Shown here: piece by piece, positions 25,762-32,824 of the stretch
Position numbering within the stretch: the first letter of the stretch is position 1
Layout: every line of letters begins with the position of its first letter
Assembly (NCBI GenBank): GCA_016789365.1
Contig: JAEURH010000023.1
Location: 1 to 41,072, forward strand
DNA from: Anaerolineales bacterium
GTDB lineage: Bacteria > Chloroflexota > Anaerolineae > Anaerolineales > Villigracilaceae
Reading direction: 5' to 3'
Length of the DNA: 41,072 bases
Translations under genes and position numbers: made by a program
Notes under the pieces: generated by a model
The model's database searches: none
What the model saw: the letters and a program-made list of their open reading frames with translations, nothing else
What the model was told of the DNA's origin: nothing

Positions 25762-26003
25762 GGATGTGACCCCGTTTGAGTTAAGAAAGATGCGAAAGCC
25801 CGCGCTTCAGATTCATCTTCCAGCATGGTTGCTAAAGCAGTGAGTTGGTCATTCTTTACAAATCCGCCACTGAAATACAGTGCTTGCGCCCCAATCAATG
25901 CAAGCGGACTTGTGGCTTCGAGCAACGAGGCGGCTACATCTTGAAGTTGATAACGGCGCAAGGACTCAGCCCAGCGATGCCAAAATTCGCGCGATGACTC
26001 CAT
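25758..26003 (-). CDS. Small helical protein, first gene of the MutL operon
   Basis: An 81-residue protein of unknown function with no signal or membrane segment sure enough to call; the middle (PLALIGAQALYFSGGF) is moderately hydrophobic. Its stop overlaps the next start (ATGA), and candidate promoter elements lie just upstream, so it opens the operon. No Shine-Dalgarno site is visible before ATG 26003. Confidence 0.65.
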   Translation of the reverse strand: MESSREFWHRWAESLRRYQLQDVAASLLEATSPLALIGAQALYFSGGFVKNDQLTALATMLEDESEARAFASFLTQTGSHP

Positions 26004-26031
26004 AATTAAGGAAAGTATAGCATAACTTAGG

Positions 26032-26059
26032 GTTATACTTTGCGATAATAGGCTTGCAA
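26032..26059 (-). promoter_or_regulatory. Candidate promoter of the MutL operon
   Basis: Minus strand: -35 TTGCAA (26059-26054), 16-bp spacer, -10 TATAAC (26037-26032), giving a start near 26025. A second TATACT at 26019-26014, closer to the ATG, is an alternative -10 without a clear -35. Confidence 0.4.
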
Positions 26060-26088
26060 TTTAATTAAATAAACGACTTATAAAAGAA

Positions 26089-26123
26089 GAAAGAGGAAAA
26101 AATTATCAATTCTTTCCTCTTTC
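26089..26123. terminator. Intrinsic terminator after glgC
   Basis: GAAAGAGGAAA (26089-26099) pairs with TTTCCTCTTTC (26113-26123). On the minus strand, after the glgC stop, the stem is followed by TTCTTTTAT. Confidence 0.7.
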
Positions 26124-26129
26124 TTTATA

Positions 26130-27377
26130 TCACGGTGCAATTGTTGTCCCGCTTGGTATCTCTGTATCTTTAGGAATAATCACAATGCCATCGCGCACAT
26201 ACCATTTTTCATTATCAATATCGGTATTGCGCGGAAACGGTTTAATGGTGACGTTATTTCCAATATGACAATTCTTATCCAAAATCGCATTTTCAATATG
26301 GCAATTCGCACCAATGCCAATTGGTAATTCTTTTGTATCTCTTTCATAATAATCAGCACCCATCACAATGCTATCTTTAATCACACATCCGCTCGCAATT
26401 TGACTACGAATGCCAATAATGGAATGTGTGATTTGAGATTTCAAAATTTTGCTTCCCTCAGCAATTAACACATCTTTCAAAGTTGAATCTTCTACAATGG
26501 ATGCAGGCAAATAACGTGTATCGGTATAAATCGGAAGTTTGGCATCGTAAAAATCAAACGGGGTTTCAGCAGTTGTTAACATCAAATTGGTTTCATAAAA
26601 CGAACGGATAGTTCCAATATCTTGCCAATATCCTTCAAAATCAAAACCATACACGGCATGTGTCTTAATCGCATTTGGAATAATATCACTCCCAAAGTCA
26701 TCGTAATCTGGAAAATCCTTCAAAAAATCTAGCAAGACTTTGGTGTTGAACATGTAAATTCCCATCGAACCTAAAAATGGGCGTTGCTCATCATCGCGGC
26801 TGATATATTTATTTTGCGTTTCAGTGTCTTTCGGTTTTTCTACAAAATCAGAAATCTTTCCATTTGATTCGCGTTTCAAAATCCCAAAGCGACTTGCTTC
26901 GCCTCTAGTTACGGGTTGAACTGCTACTGTGATGTCGGCATTATTCTTCCAGTGATACTCTGCCATCTCTTTATAATTCATACGGTAAAGATGGTCACCT
27001 GCTAATATCAAAACATATTTTGCACTGGTCGCTTGAATTTCTAACATCTGCTTGCGGACGGCATCTGCCGTACCTTGATACCAATTTTCACTTTCCATCG
27101 TCTGTTCTGCCGCCCAAATTTGTACCCAGCCTTGATGAAAATTGTCAAAGTTGTAGGAGCGAGTAATATGCCGATGGAGAGAAACAGAATTGAACTGAGT
27201 CAGAATCGCAATGCGAAAAATTTCCGAATTAATACAATTACTAATCGGAATATCAATCAGACGATATTTGCCTGCAATCGGCACCGCAGGTTTAGAGCGC
27301 ATTTGAGTTAACGGAAACAAACGAGCACCACGTCCCCCACCGAGAATCACAGCCAAGACTTCATTCAACGACGGCAT
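26130..27377 (-). CDS. glgC: Glucose-1-phosphate adenylyltransferase (ADP-glucose pyrophosphorylase)
   Basis: Makes ADP-glucose from ATP and glucose-1-phosphate, the committed step of bacterial glycogen synthesis. The 415 residues match the family. The nucleotide loop LGGGRGARLFPLT is at about 12-24, followed by KPAVPIAGKYRLIDIPISN (about 28-46). WYQGTADAVR, LAGDHLYRM and FVEKP are the catalytic and sugar-binding segments, and the C-terminal left-handed beta-helix (hexapeptide repeats such as IGANCHIENAILDKNCHIG) is complete. ATG 27377 has GGAGG upstream. No glgA or glgB is in the window. A small membrane ORF and a strong promoter precede it. Confidence 0.95.
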   Translation of the reverse strand: MPSLNEVLAVILGGGRGARLFPLTQMRSKPAVPIAGKYRLIDIPISNCINSEIFRIAILTQFNSVSLHRHITRSYNFDNFHQGWVQIWAAEQTMESENWYQGTADAVRKQMLEIQATSAKYVLILAGDHLYRMNYKEMAEYHWKNNADITVAVQPVTRGEASRFGILKRESNGKISDFVEKPKDTETQNKYISRDDEQRPFLGSMGIYMFNTKVLLDFLKDFPDYDDFGSDIIPNAIKTHAVYGFDFEGYWQDIGTIRSFYETNLMLTTAETPFDFYDAKLPIYTDTRYLPASIVEDSTLKDVLIAEGSKILKSQITHSIIGIRSQIASGCVIKDSIVMGADYYERDTKELPIGIGANCHIENAILDKNCHIGNNVTIKPFPRNTDIDNEKWYVRDGIVIIPKDTEIPSGTTIAP

Positions 27378-27419
27378 AAAAGCCTCCAATAATGGGTTGT
27401 CTTACAAACTAGATTCTCG

Positions 27420-27524
27420 TTATTTTACACCTAACCCCTTACGAATGCGATACATGAGATAGACAAATGGATATGCCAAAAGGATGAGAAAGTCTATGAG
27501 GAGGAAGAAGAATTGAAGTTTCAT
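27420..27524 (-). CDS. Small single-helix membrane protein (34 residues) upstream of glgC
   Basis: A 34-codon frame with GGAG eight bases before ATG 27524. The product starts MKLQFFFLLIDFLILLAYPF and continues with VYLMYRIRKGLGVK: one hydrophobic helix and a basic tail on the cytoplasmic side. It ends 43 bases before glgC and lies in the leader of the transcript from the promoter at 27622-27594. No family is recognised. The strong promoter, ribosome site and membrane-helix character support it as a real small gene. Confidence 0.55.
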   Translation of the reverse strand: MKLQFFFLLIDFLILLAYPFVYLMYRIRKGLGVK

Positions 27525-27593
27525 GTTGTAATCTCCAGAGAATAAGTAAAACGTTTCAAGAAGATTTACGCTATTGACTCATTTTATGTTGCT

Positions 27594-27622
27594 ATTTTAT
27601 AAATTAGAAAATCTTAAGTCAA
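27594..27622 (-). promoter_or_regulatory. Promoter of the small ORF and glgC
   Basis: Minus strand: -35 TTGACT (27622-27617), 17-bp spacer, -10 TAAAAT (27599-27594). The predicted start near 27587 gives a 63-base leader to the small ORF. Confidence 0.7.
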
Positions 27623-27637
27623 TTCTTTTGAATACAA

Positions 27638-27680
27638 CTTATATAAAACTCAAACATCCTCTGTTCAGAGGATGTTTGAG
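27638..27680 (-). terminator. Intrinsic terminator after tRNA-Leu
   Basis: A 15-bp perfect hairpin, CTCAAACATCCTCTG (27649-27663) with CAGAGGATGTTTGAG (27666-27680) and a 2-base spacer. On the minus strand it is followed by TTTTATATAAG. Confidence 0.85.
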
Positions 27681-27706
27681 ATACCATAAGGTATAATCTT
27701 CGACTG

Positions 27707-27788
27707 TGCCGAAGGAGGGAATCGAACCCTCATTCCCGAAGGAACGCGATTTTGAGTCGCGCGCGTCTGCCTATTCCGCCACTTCGGC
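27707..27788 (-). tRNA. tRNA-Leu (anticodon CAA)
   Basis: A complete 82-base class II tRNA. Acceptor arms GCCGAAG (27788-27782) and CTTCGGC (27714-27708) pair, followed by discriminator A at 27707. The anticodon loop CTCAAAA lies on the stem CGCGA/TCGCG and gives CAA, reading UUG. A long variable arm (TTCC-TTC-GGGA type) and the T-loop GGTTCGAATCC confirm class II leucine identity. CCA is not encoded. It has its own promoter and terminator. Confidence 0.95.
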
Positions 27789-27802
27789 TCACAGCGAACG
27801 CA

Positions 27803-27830
27803 AGTATACCACTTCTAACTTGTAGAGCAA
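27803..27830 (-). promoter_or_regulatory. Promoter of tRNA-Leu
   Basis: Minus strand: -35 TTGCTC (27830-27825), 16-bp spacer, -10 TATACT (27808-27803), start near 27796, eight bases before the mature tRNA 5' end. Confidence 0.65.
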
Positions 27831-27841
27831 GATTAAATTTA

Positions 27842-27896
27842 CCGTCCCGCAGGTTTCTTTACAAAACTTAAGTAATGAAACCCAACCTGCGGGACG
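27842..27896. repeat. Inverted repeat, CGTCCCGCAGGTT type
   Basis: CGTCCCGCAGGTT (27842-27854) and AACCTGCGGGACG (27884-27896), perfect arms of 13 bp, in the leader of ychF. The arms at 36266-36316 (CGTCCCGAAGGTT) differ by one base, so this is a dispersed family. Confidence 0.75.
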
Positions 27897-27910
27897 TTCA
27901 TAAGGAAACA

Positions 27911-28972
27911 ATGAAACTAGGAATTATCGGATTACCCCAATCAGGAAAAACAACTTTATTCAATGCAATCACACGAGGCAATGCTCCCACCACAGCATCT
28001 GCCGGAAGAATTGAAGTACATCAAGCAGTCGTTGATGTGCCAGACCCACGTGTTGACATTCTTTCAAAAATGTTTAACCCCAAGAAAACAATTTATGCAA
28101 AAGTTACCTATGCAGATATTGCCGGGCTTGAAACAGGTTCTGCAAAAAGTGGCATTTCAGGTCAACTATTAAATCAACTCAACCAAATGGATGGATTGAT
28201 TCTGGTCGTGCGTTGTTTTGAAAATGATAACGTCATGCATCCAAACGGAAATGTAAATCCATTGCGCGATGTTGAAACGATGACCAGTGAATTGCTATTA
28301 AACGATTTGGTTGTCGTTGAAAGAAAACTCGAAAAATTAAAAGATGAAAAGAAAAAAGGCGGCACCGATAAAACAATCAACGCCCGCCAAATTGAATTAT
28401 TTGAAAAACTAAACGCGGCATTATCTGAAAGCAAACCTTTAAGATTTTTAGAATTTACCAACGAAGAGGATAAAGAACTTTCAAGTTTTGGACTCTTAAC
28501 CAGAAAACCGCTTCTGACGGTCTTCAACTTGGGTGAAGGACAACAAGCCCCTGATTCATCTTCATTAGACCACCCCTCTGTGGCGTTGATGTGCAAATTA
28601 GAAATGGAAATCGCACAACTTTCTCCAGAAGATGCAGAAGTATTTATGCAAGAATATGGCATCAAAGAATTAAGTTTGAATAGAATGATTAACATCTCTT
28701 ACGAGTTATTAAAAGAACAAACCTTCTTCACAGTCGGTGAAGATGAAGTACGAGCATGGGTCACACATCGCGGAGCCACTGCACAAGAAGCGGCTGGTGA
28801 AATCCACACCGATTTATCTCGTGGGTTTGTTCGGGCTGAGGTAGTGGCATACGAAGACTTGACCAGTTTAGGGTCAATGAATGAAGCGAAAGCAAAAGGC
28901 AAGTTCAGACTCGAAGGCAAAGAATATATCGTCAAAGATGGCGATATCATGCACGTTCGGTCGAGTTTATAA
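27911..28972 (+). CDS. ychF: Ribosome-associated GTPase/ATPase YchF
   Basis: An Obg-family P-loop NTPase (353 residues) that in characterised bacteria prefers ATP and associates with ribosomes. The P-loop is GLPQSGKTT (residues 7-15), where the common family form is G-x-P-N-V-G-K-S; the Gln-Ser version is a divergent one. VPDPRVDIL and DIAGLETGSAKSG (G3 region) follow. The C-terminal TGS domain, with FFTVGEDEVRAWVTHRGATA and YIVKDGDIMHVRSS, is intact. ATG 27911 has AAGGA upstream; a start at 27875 lies inside a repeat and is rejected. It is monocistronic, followed by a palindromic repeat. Confidence 0.93.
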   Translation: MKLGIIGLPQSGKTTLFNAITRGNAPTTASAGRIEVHQAVVDVPDPRVDILSKMFNPKKTIYAKVTYADIAGLETGSAKSGISGQLLNQLNQMDGLILVVRCFENDNVMHPNGNVNPLRDVETMTSELLLNDLVVVERKLEKLKDEKKKGGTDKTINARQIELFEKLNAALSESKPLRFLEFTNEEDKELSSFGLLTRKPLLTVFNLGEGQQAPDSSSLDHPSVALMCKLEMEIAQLSPEDAEVFMQEYGIKELSLNRMINISYELLKEQTFFTVGEDEVRAWVTHRGATAQEAAGEIHTDLSRGFVRAEVVAYEDLTSLGSMNEAKAKGKFRLEGKEYIVKDGDIMHVRSSL

Positions 28973-28974
28973 AA

Positions 28975-29029
28975 TATGGAGTCAGGGAGCTTGCTCCCGT
29001 ATTTCGCCAGCAAGCTGGCTGATTCCATA
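28975..29029. repeat. Cruciform-like nested repeat
   Basis: Outer arms TATGGAGTCA (28975-28984) and TGATTCCATA (29020-29029) (one mismatch) enclose two inner hairpins, GGGAGCTTGCTCCC and GCCAGCAAGCTGGC. It lies between ychF and pepF. The layout suggests a REP/MITE-like element. Confidence 0.6.
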
Positions 29030-29091
29030 CTAGAGAATGGTTTGAAAATATTTTTAATTGTGATAAAACACTAACAAAGGAGATAAAAATT

Positions 29092-30954
29092 ATGGCTTAT
29101 AAACTTTCAAAATGGGATTTATCCGCTTTGTATCCGGGTTACGATAGTGCGGAGTTGCAAAGTGCGTTCGATATGATTGAAGAACAAGTGACTTCGTTTG
29201 AAGGCTTGCGCGATAAATTGAAACCCGATATGCCTGAAGAACAATTTTTACAAGCAGTCAAATCAAGCGAAGAGACAGCGCGTGTTGCAAACAAAATGTA
29301 TTCATTTGCAGGTTTATCTTTTTCTGCTGATACGCAAGACCAACAAGCGCAATCTTTACAAAATCGCGTTTTACAATTTTTAGCCGAAGTTGAAAACCGC
29401 TCTATGTTTTTTAGTTTGTGGTGGAAAGAATTAGATGACGAAAATGCAAAACGTTTGATGGCAAATTCAGGTGATTACAAATATTATCTCGAAGCCATTC
29501 GTTTGTATAAACCGCATACATTGAGCGAACCAGAAGAAAAGATTATGAACATCAAGAACATCACTGGTTCAAATGCTCTCACGAATTTATATGATTCAAT
29601 TACGAATCGTTATACGTTCAAGATGAAAGTAAATGGCAAAGAAAAAGAAATGACTGCGGCGGAATTATTTTCTTTCCGTTACAGCACAGACCCAAAAGTG
29701 CGTGCTGAAAGTTATCAATCACAATTCAAAGTGTATGCAGAAGATGGTCCGATTCTTGGACAAATGTATCAAACTCGCGTGCGTGATTGGCACAATGAAA
29801 ATGTGAATCTGCGTAAGTTTAAGAGTCCAATTGCCGCACGCAACTTAGGCAACGATGTCCCAGATGAAGCAGTAGATGCTTTATTAGATGTTGCCAAGAA
29901 AAATGTCGGTATCTTTCAAAGATATTTCAAGATGAAAGCAAAATATATCGGCATGAAGAAAATCCGCCGTTATGATATTTATGCGCCCGTTGCCGCTTCA
30001 AAGAAAACCTATAGTTGGGATGATGCCGTTACTATGGTTTTGGATGCGTTCAATGCCTTTGACCCCAAAATAGGCGAGTTAGCAAAACGTGTCTTTGACC
30101 AAAATCGTATTGATAGTGAAATTCGTAAAGGCAAACGCGGTGGCGCATTCTGTTGGTCTTATTTGCCAGAAGAAACGCCGTATGTGTTGGTCAATTATCA
30201 AGGCACTGGACGTGAAGTTGCTACACTTGCACATGAATTAGGTCATGCCATGCACTCGATGTTGGCATCACATCACAATACATTTACATTCCATTCATCA
30301 TTACCTTTGGCTGAAACTGCATCTACTTTTGCAGAAATGGTCTTGATTGATAAATTGCTCGCTGAGGAAAAAGACGAATCAGTCCGCCGTGATATTCTCT
30401 TCAAACAAATGGATGATTCGTATGCCACTATCATGCGCCAATCATATTTTGCGATTTTTGAAAAAGAAGCGCATGACTTGGTGATGAAAAATGCTTCAGT
30501 GGATGATTTATGCAAAGCCTATTTAGATAGTTTGAAACAACATTTTGGTGATTCACTTGAATTGAGTGACGAATTCAAATGGGAATGGGTGGGTATTCCG
30601 CATATTTATCACACGCCATTTTATGTCTATGCCTATGCGTTTGGTCAATTGTTGGTGTTGGCTTTATATCAACAATTCAAAGCGGAAGGTGAATCCTTCA
30701 AACCGAAATATCTCAAAATTCTTTCGGCTGGTGGCTCCGAAGCGCCAGAGAAAATTTTGAAAGAAGCCGGCATCAATATCCGCGACCCGAAATTCTGGCA
30801 AGGCGGTTTTGATGTGCTAGAGAAATTGGTCAGCGAATTAGAGAAGTTGCCGGTTGAGTCCAAGAAGGCGAAACCTGCGGCGAAGAAAGCAGTCAAGAAA
30901 GTTGCTAAGAAGGCAGTTGCTAAAAAGAAAGTTGTCAAGAAGAAAAAGAAATAA
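29092..30954 (+). CDS. pepF: Oligoendopeptidase F, M3 family, with Lys/Ala-rich tail
   Basis: A zinc metallopeptidase of 620 residues that cleaves oligopeptides in the cytoplasm. Catalytic HELGH is at residues 381-385 (LAHELGHAMHS), with the third zinc ligand Glu probably in AETASTFAEMV about 25 residues later. The family start LSKWDLSALYPGYDS and the C-terminal GGSEAPEKILKEAGINIRD are intact. The last 35 residues, KKAKPAAKKAVKKVAKKAV and KKKVVKKKKK, are a very basic Ala/Lys/Pro tail of histone-H1 type not usual in this family. AAGGAG precedes the ATG. A clear terminator follows. Confidence 0.94.
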   Translation: MAYKLSKWDLSALYPGYDSAELQSAFDMIEEQVTSFEGLRDKLKPDMPEEQFLQAVKSSEETARVANKMYSFAGLSFSADTQDQQAQSLQNRVLQFLAEVENRSMFFSLWWKELDDENAKRLMANSGDYKYYLEAIRLYKPHTLSEPEEKIMNIKNITGSNALTNLYDSITNRYTFKMKVNGKEKEMTAAELFSFRYSTDPKVRAESYQSQFKVYAEDGPILGQMYQTRVRDWHNENVNLRKFKSPIAARNLGNDVPDEAVDALLDVAKKNVGIFQRYFKMKAKYIGMKKIRRYDIYAPVAASKKTYSWDDAVTMVLDAFNAFDPKIGELAKRVFDQNRIDSEIRKGKRGGAFCWSYLPEETPYVLVNYQGTGREVATLAHELGHAMHSMLASHHNTFTFHSSLPLAETASTFAEMVLIDKLLAEEKDESVRRDILFKQMDDSYATIMRQSYFAIFEKEAHDLVMKNASVDDLCKAYLDSLKQHFGDSLELSDEFKWEWVGIPHIYHTPFYVYAYAFGQLLVLALYQQFKAEGESFKPKYLKILSAGGSEAPEKILKEAGINIRDPKFWQGGFDVLEKLVSELEKLPVESKKAKPAAKKAVKKVAKKAVAKKKVVKKKKK

Positions 30955-30968
30955 GTAATAAGTAACAA

Positions 30969-31005
30969 AAAAAGATGACTCAATAGTAAATTGAGTCATC
31001 TTTTT
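30969..31005 (+). terminator. Intrinsic terminator after pepF
   Basis: AAAAAGATGACTCAA (30969-30983), a 7-base loop and TTGAGTCATCTTTTT (30991-31005), starting 15 bases after the pepF stop. Confidence 0.9.
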
Positions 31006-31066
31006 ATTTCAATTTTCACTTTTCACACCCGCCAATTACCGACCATTGAATACTGAATATTATCAA

Positions 31067-31450
31067 CTACTCAACATCATAATCGCCGGGGTCTTCTTCC
31101 ACCATCATCGGCTCTTCTTTTTCGCGCTTGTCTAAGAACTGCAAGGTTTGAGCAACGACTTTCGTAAAATACTTCGTCTCGCCATTGGATTCGTATTTAT
31201 CAGTCTTCAAGCGACCTTCTACGAAAACCAAACTTCCCTTTTTGAGATATTCCTGACAAACTTCTCCGAGCCGCCCCCACGCCTCAATATTGACCCATTC
31301 GGTGACTTCTTTTGTCTCGCCGTTTTTGTCCTTCCAGCGATTGCTCACGGCAAGGCTAAAGTGGCAGACCTTCTTACCAGTGGGGGTGAACTTGCTCTCA
31401 GGGTCCTTCCCCAAACGCCCAATCAATTGTACGCGGTTTAGAGTTGGCAT
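31067..31450 (-). CDS. ssb: Single-stranded DNA-binding protein
   Basis: The OB-fold SSB of 127 residues that coats single-stranded DNA in replication and repair. LNRVQLIGRLGKDPE (4-18), FSLAVSNRW, TEWVNIEAWGRLGEVCQEYL and KKGSLVFVEGRLKTD are the family segments. The C-terminal tip, EEDPGDYDVE, is acidic but lacks the usual terminal Pro-Phe that binds partner proteins. The start ATG 31450 has an AAAGGGG site about nine bases upstream. A 20-codon ORF with a strong ribosome site overlaps this start. Confidence 0.95.
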   Translation of the reverse strand: MPTLNRVQLIGRLGKDPESKFTPTGKKVCHFSLAVSNRWKDKNGETKEVTEWVNIEAWGRLGEVCQEYLKKGSLVFVEGRLKTDKYESNGETKYFTKVVAQTLQFLDKREKEEPMMVEEDPGDYDVE

Positions 31451-31500
31451 GATAGCACCCCTTTCGTTTCATAACTTTTAGATGCTTGTGTACGTGTCAT
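31438..31500 (-). CDS. Twenty-codon leader ORF overlapping the ssb start
   Basis: An ATG at 31500 with GGAG seven bases upstream opens the frame MTRTQASKSYETKGVLSCQL, which stops (TAA) at 31438, 13 bases inside ssb. It is in a different frame from ssb. The strong ribosome site and placement suggest a leader peptide or translational coupling. No homology is claimed. Confidence 0.45.
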   Translation of the reverse strand: MTRTQASKSYETKGVLSCQL

Positions 31501-31571
31501 AATTAGTCTCCTTTTTTAATCTAAAAGAACAAGCTATGTGATTGAACAGGGTTATAACAGCGTTATACTTA

Positions 31572-31787
31572 TTACGACCCTGTGCTTTCCGTGTTTGAGG
31601 AAGCGGCTGGTGCTTCTGCTTGAACTTTCTTCAGCACGAGCATACCCGTCTTCATTTCGACTACATTGTAGCCAGCAGGCACTGCGTCTAACGCACCCGC
31701 TTTGATTTCCTTCGAGAAGAAAAACATCTTGCCGTTGGAGTGTAAGTAATAGGTAGCGCCTTTTGAGTTAGTATGTGAATAAGCCAT
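31572..31787 (-). CDS. Small protein of a widespread unnamed family
   Basis: A 71-residue soluble protein. MAYSHTNSKGATYYLH starts it, then MFFFSKEIKAGALDAVPAGY, NVVEMKTGMLVLKKV and a low-complexity Ala/Ser tail. This AYxHTNSKGxTYYLH...VPxGYxVVE pattern recurs in bacterial genomes, but I know no function. ATG 31787 has AAGGAG with good spacing; a start at 31829 is rejected. It lies upstream of ssb with about 70 bases of spacer containing GTTATAAC/GTTATAC repeats. Confidence 0.7.
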   Translation of the reverse strand: MAYSHTNSKGATYYLHSNGKMFFFSKEIKAGALDAVPAGYNVVEMKTGMLVLKKVQAEAPAASSNTESTGS

Positions 31788-31874
31788 TTTTATCTCCTTT
31801 TGATTAAGTGTAACAAGAGTGTAGAACAAAAATTCTAGCCTGTCAAGCCCTCAAAAAGGATATTGTATAGACAA

Positions 31875-32708
31875 ATGAACATCCTCTCTTCCCTTCTTGA
31901 CCTAAGAACAAAACGCCTCTCTCTTGACGGGAAAGTTGGTCTTGTTCCAACAATGGGATATCTACACCCAGGCCATCTCTCTCTTGTTTCAAGAGCAAAA
32001 GCAGAGAACGACCATGTGATTGTGACTATCTTTGTCAACCCCACGCAGTTTGGAGCAAACGAAGACCTCTCCAAATATCCACGTGACCTAGAAAGAGACT
32101 TAGAACTGCTCAAACCTTTAGGGGTAGACGTGGTCTGGAATCCATCAGCCGAGATAATGTATCCTAGCGGCTACCAGACTTGGGTTAATGTCGAAGCGTT
32201 AACAAATCCGCTGGAAGGGGCGATGAGACCAGGTCACTTCAAAGGGGTGACAACAATCGTATCCAAAATATTCAACGCCACGCAACCGCACAAAGCCTAT
32301 TTCGGGCAAAAAGATGCGCAACAAGTGGCGGTGATTCGGCGCATGACGTTGGATTTGAATTTTCCGATTGAAATTGTAGTTTGCCCCACCTTGCGCGAGG
32401 ATGATGGTTTGGCAATGTCTAGCCGCAATAAATATTTGAATGACGAAGAACGCAAAGCCGCGACTGTTTTGTTTCGTTCATTGAGTGAAGCAAAAAAATT
32501 ATTTGATGCTGGTGAACGTGATGCAGATGTGTTGCGAAATAAGATGAAAGAAGTTTTGGGGAGCGAACCGTTGGCAAATGTGCAATATGTTTCATGTGCT
32601 GATTACGATTCGTTAGAAGAATTAAATTTAATTGAGAACAAGGCTTTGCTTTCAATGGCTGTGTTTATCGGCAAAACTCGTTTGATTGATAACTTTGTGT
32701 TGGGATAA
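31875..32708 (+). CDS. panC: Pantoate-beta-alanine ligase
   Basis: Joins pantoate and beta-alanine with ATP to make pantothenate, the precursor of coenzyme A. The 277 residues fit the family. VPTMGYLHPGHLSLV (HIGH-type adenylation motif), NPTQFG, FGQKDAQQ and MSSRNKYL (KMSKS-type loop) are present. ATG 31875 gives MNILSSLLDL; an in-frame TTG at 31863 is possible but less usual. Other pantothenate genes (panB, panD) are not in the window. Confidence 0.95.
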   Translation: MNILSSLLDLRTKRLSLDGKVGLVPTMGYLHPGHLSLVSRAKAENDHVIVTIFVNPTQFGANEDLSKYPRDLERDLELLKPLGVDVVWNPSAEIMYPSGYQTWVNVEALTNPLEGAMRPGHFKGVTTIVSKIFNATQPHKAYFGQKDAQQVAVIRRMTLDLNFPIEIVVCPTLREDDGLAMSSRNKYLNDEERKAATVLFRSLSEAKKLFDAGERDADVLRNKMKEVLGSEPLANVQYVSCADYDSLEELNLIENKALLSMAVFIGKTRLIDNFVLG

Positions 32709-32716
32709 GTATGCGT

Positions 32717-32811
32717 CGTCATTGCGAGCCGCGCTCTTGATCCTCGCGGTGAAGCAATCTCTAGGATTATCGTTGAGATTGCTTCGGGCAACAAACGCCC
32801 TCGCAATGACG
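32717..32811. repeat. Long inverted repeat, CATTGCGAG...GAAGCAATC type
   Basis: Arms CGTCATTGCGAG (32717-32728) and CTCGCAATGACG (32800-32811), with inner arms GAAGCAATCTC and GAGATTGCTTC. A second copy begins at the window end (41047-41072). This element type is common in bacterial genomes and is probably a non-autonomous mobile repeat. Confidence 0.85.
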
Positions 32812-32824
32812 AAGACTAAAATTA

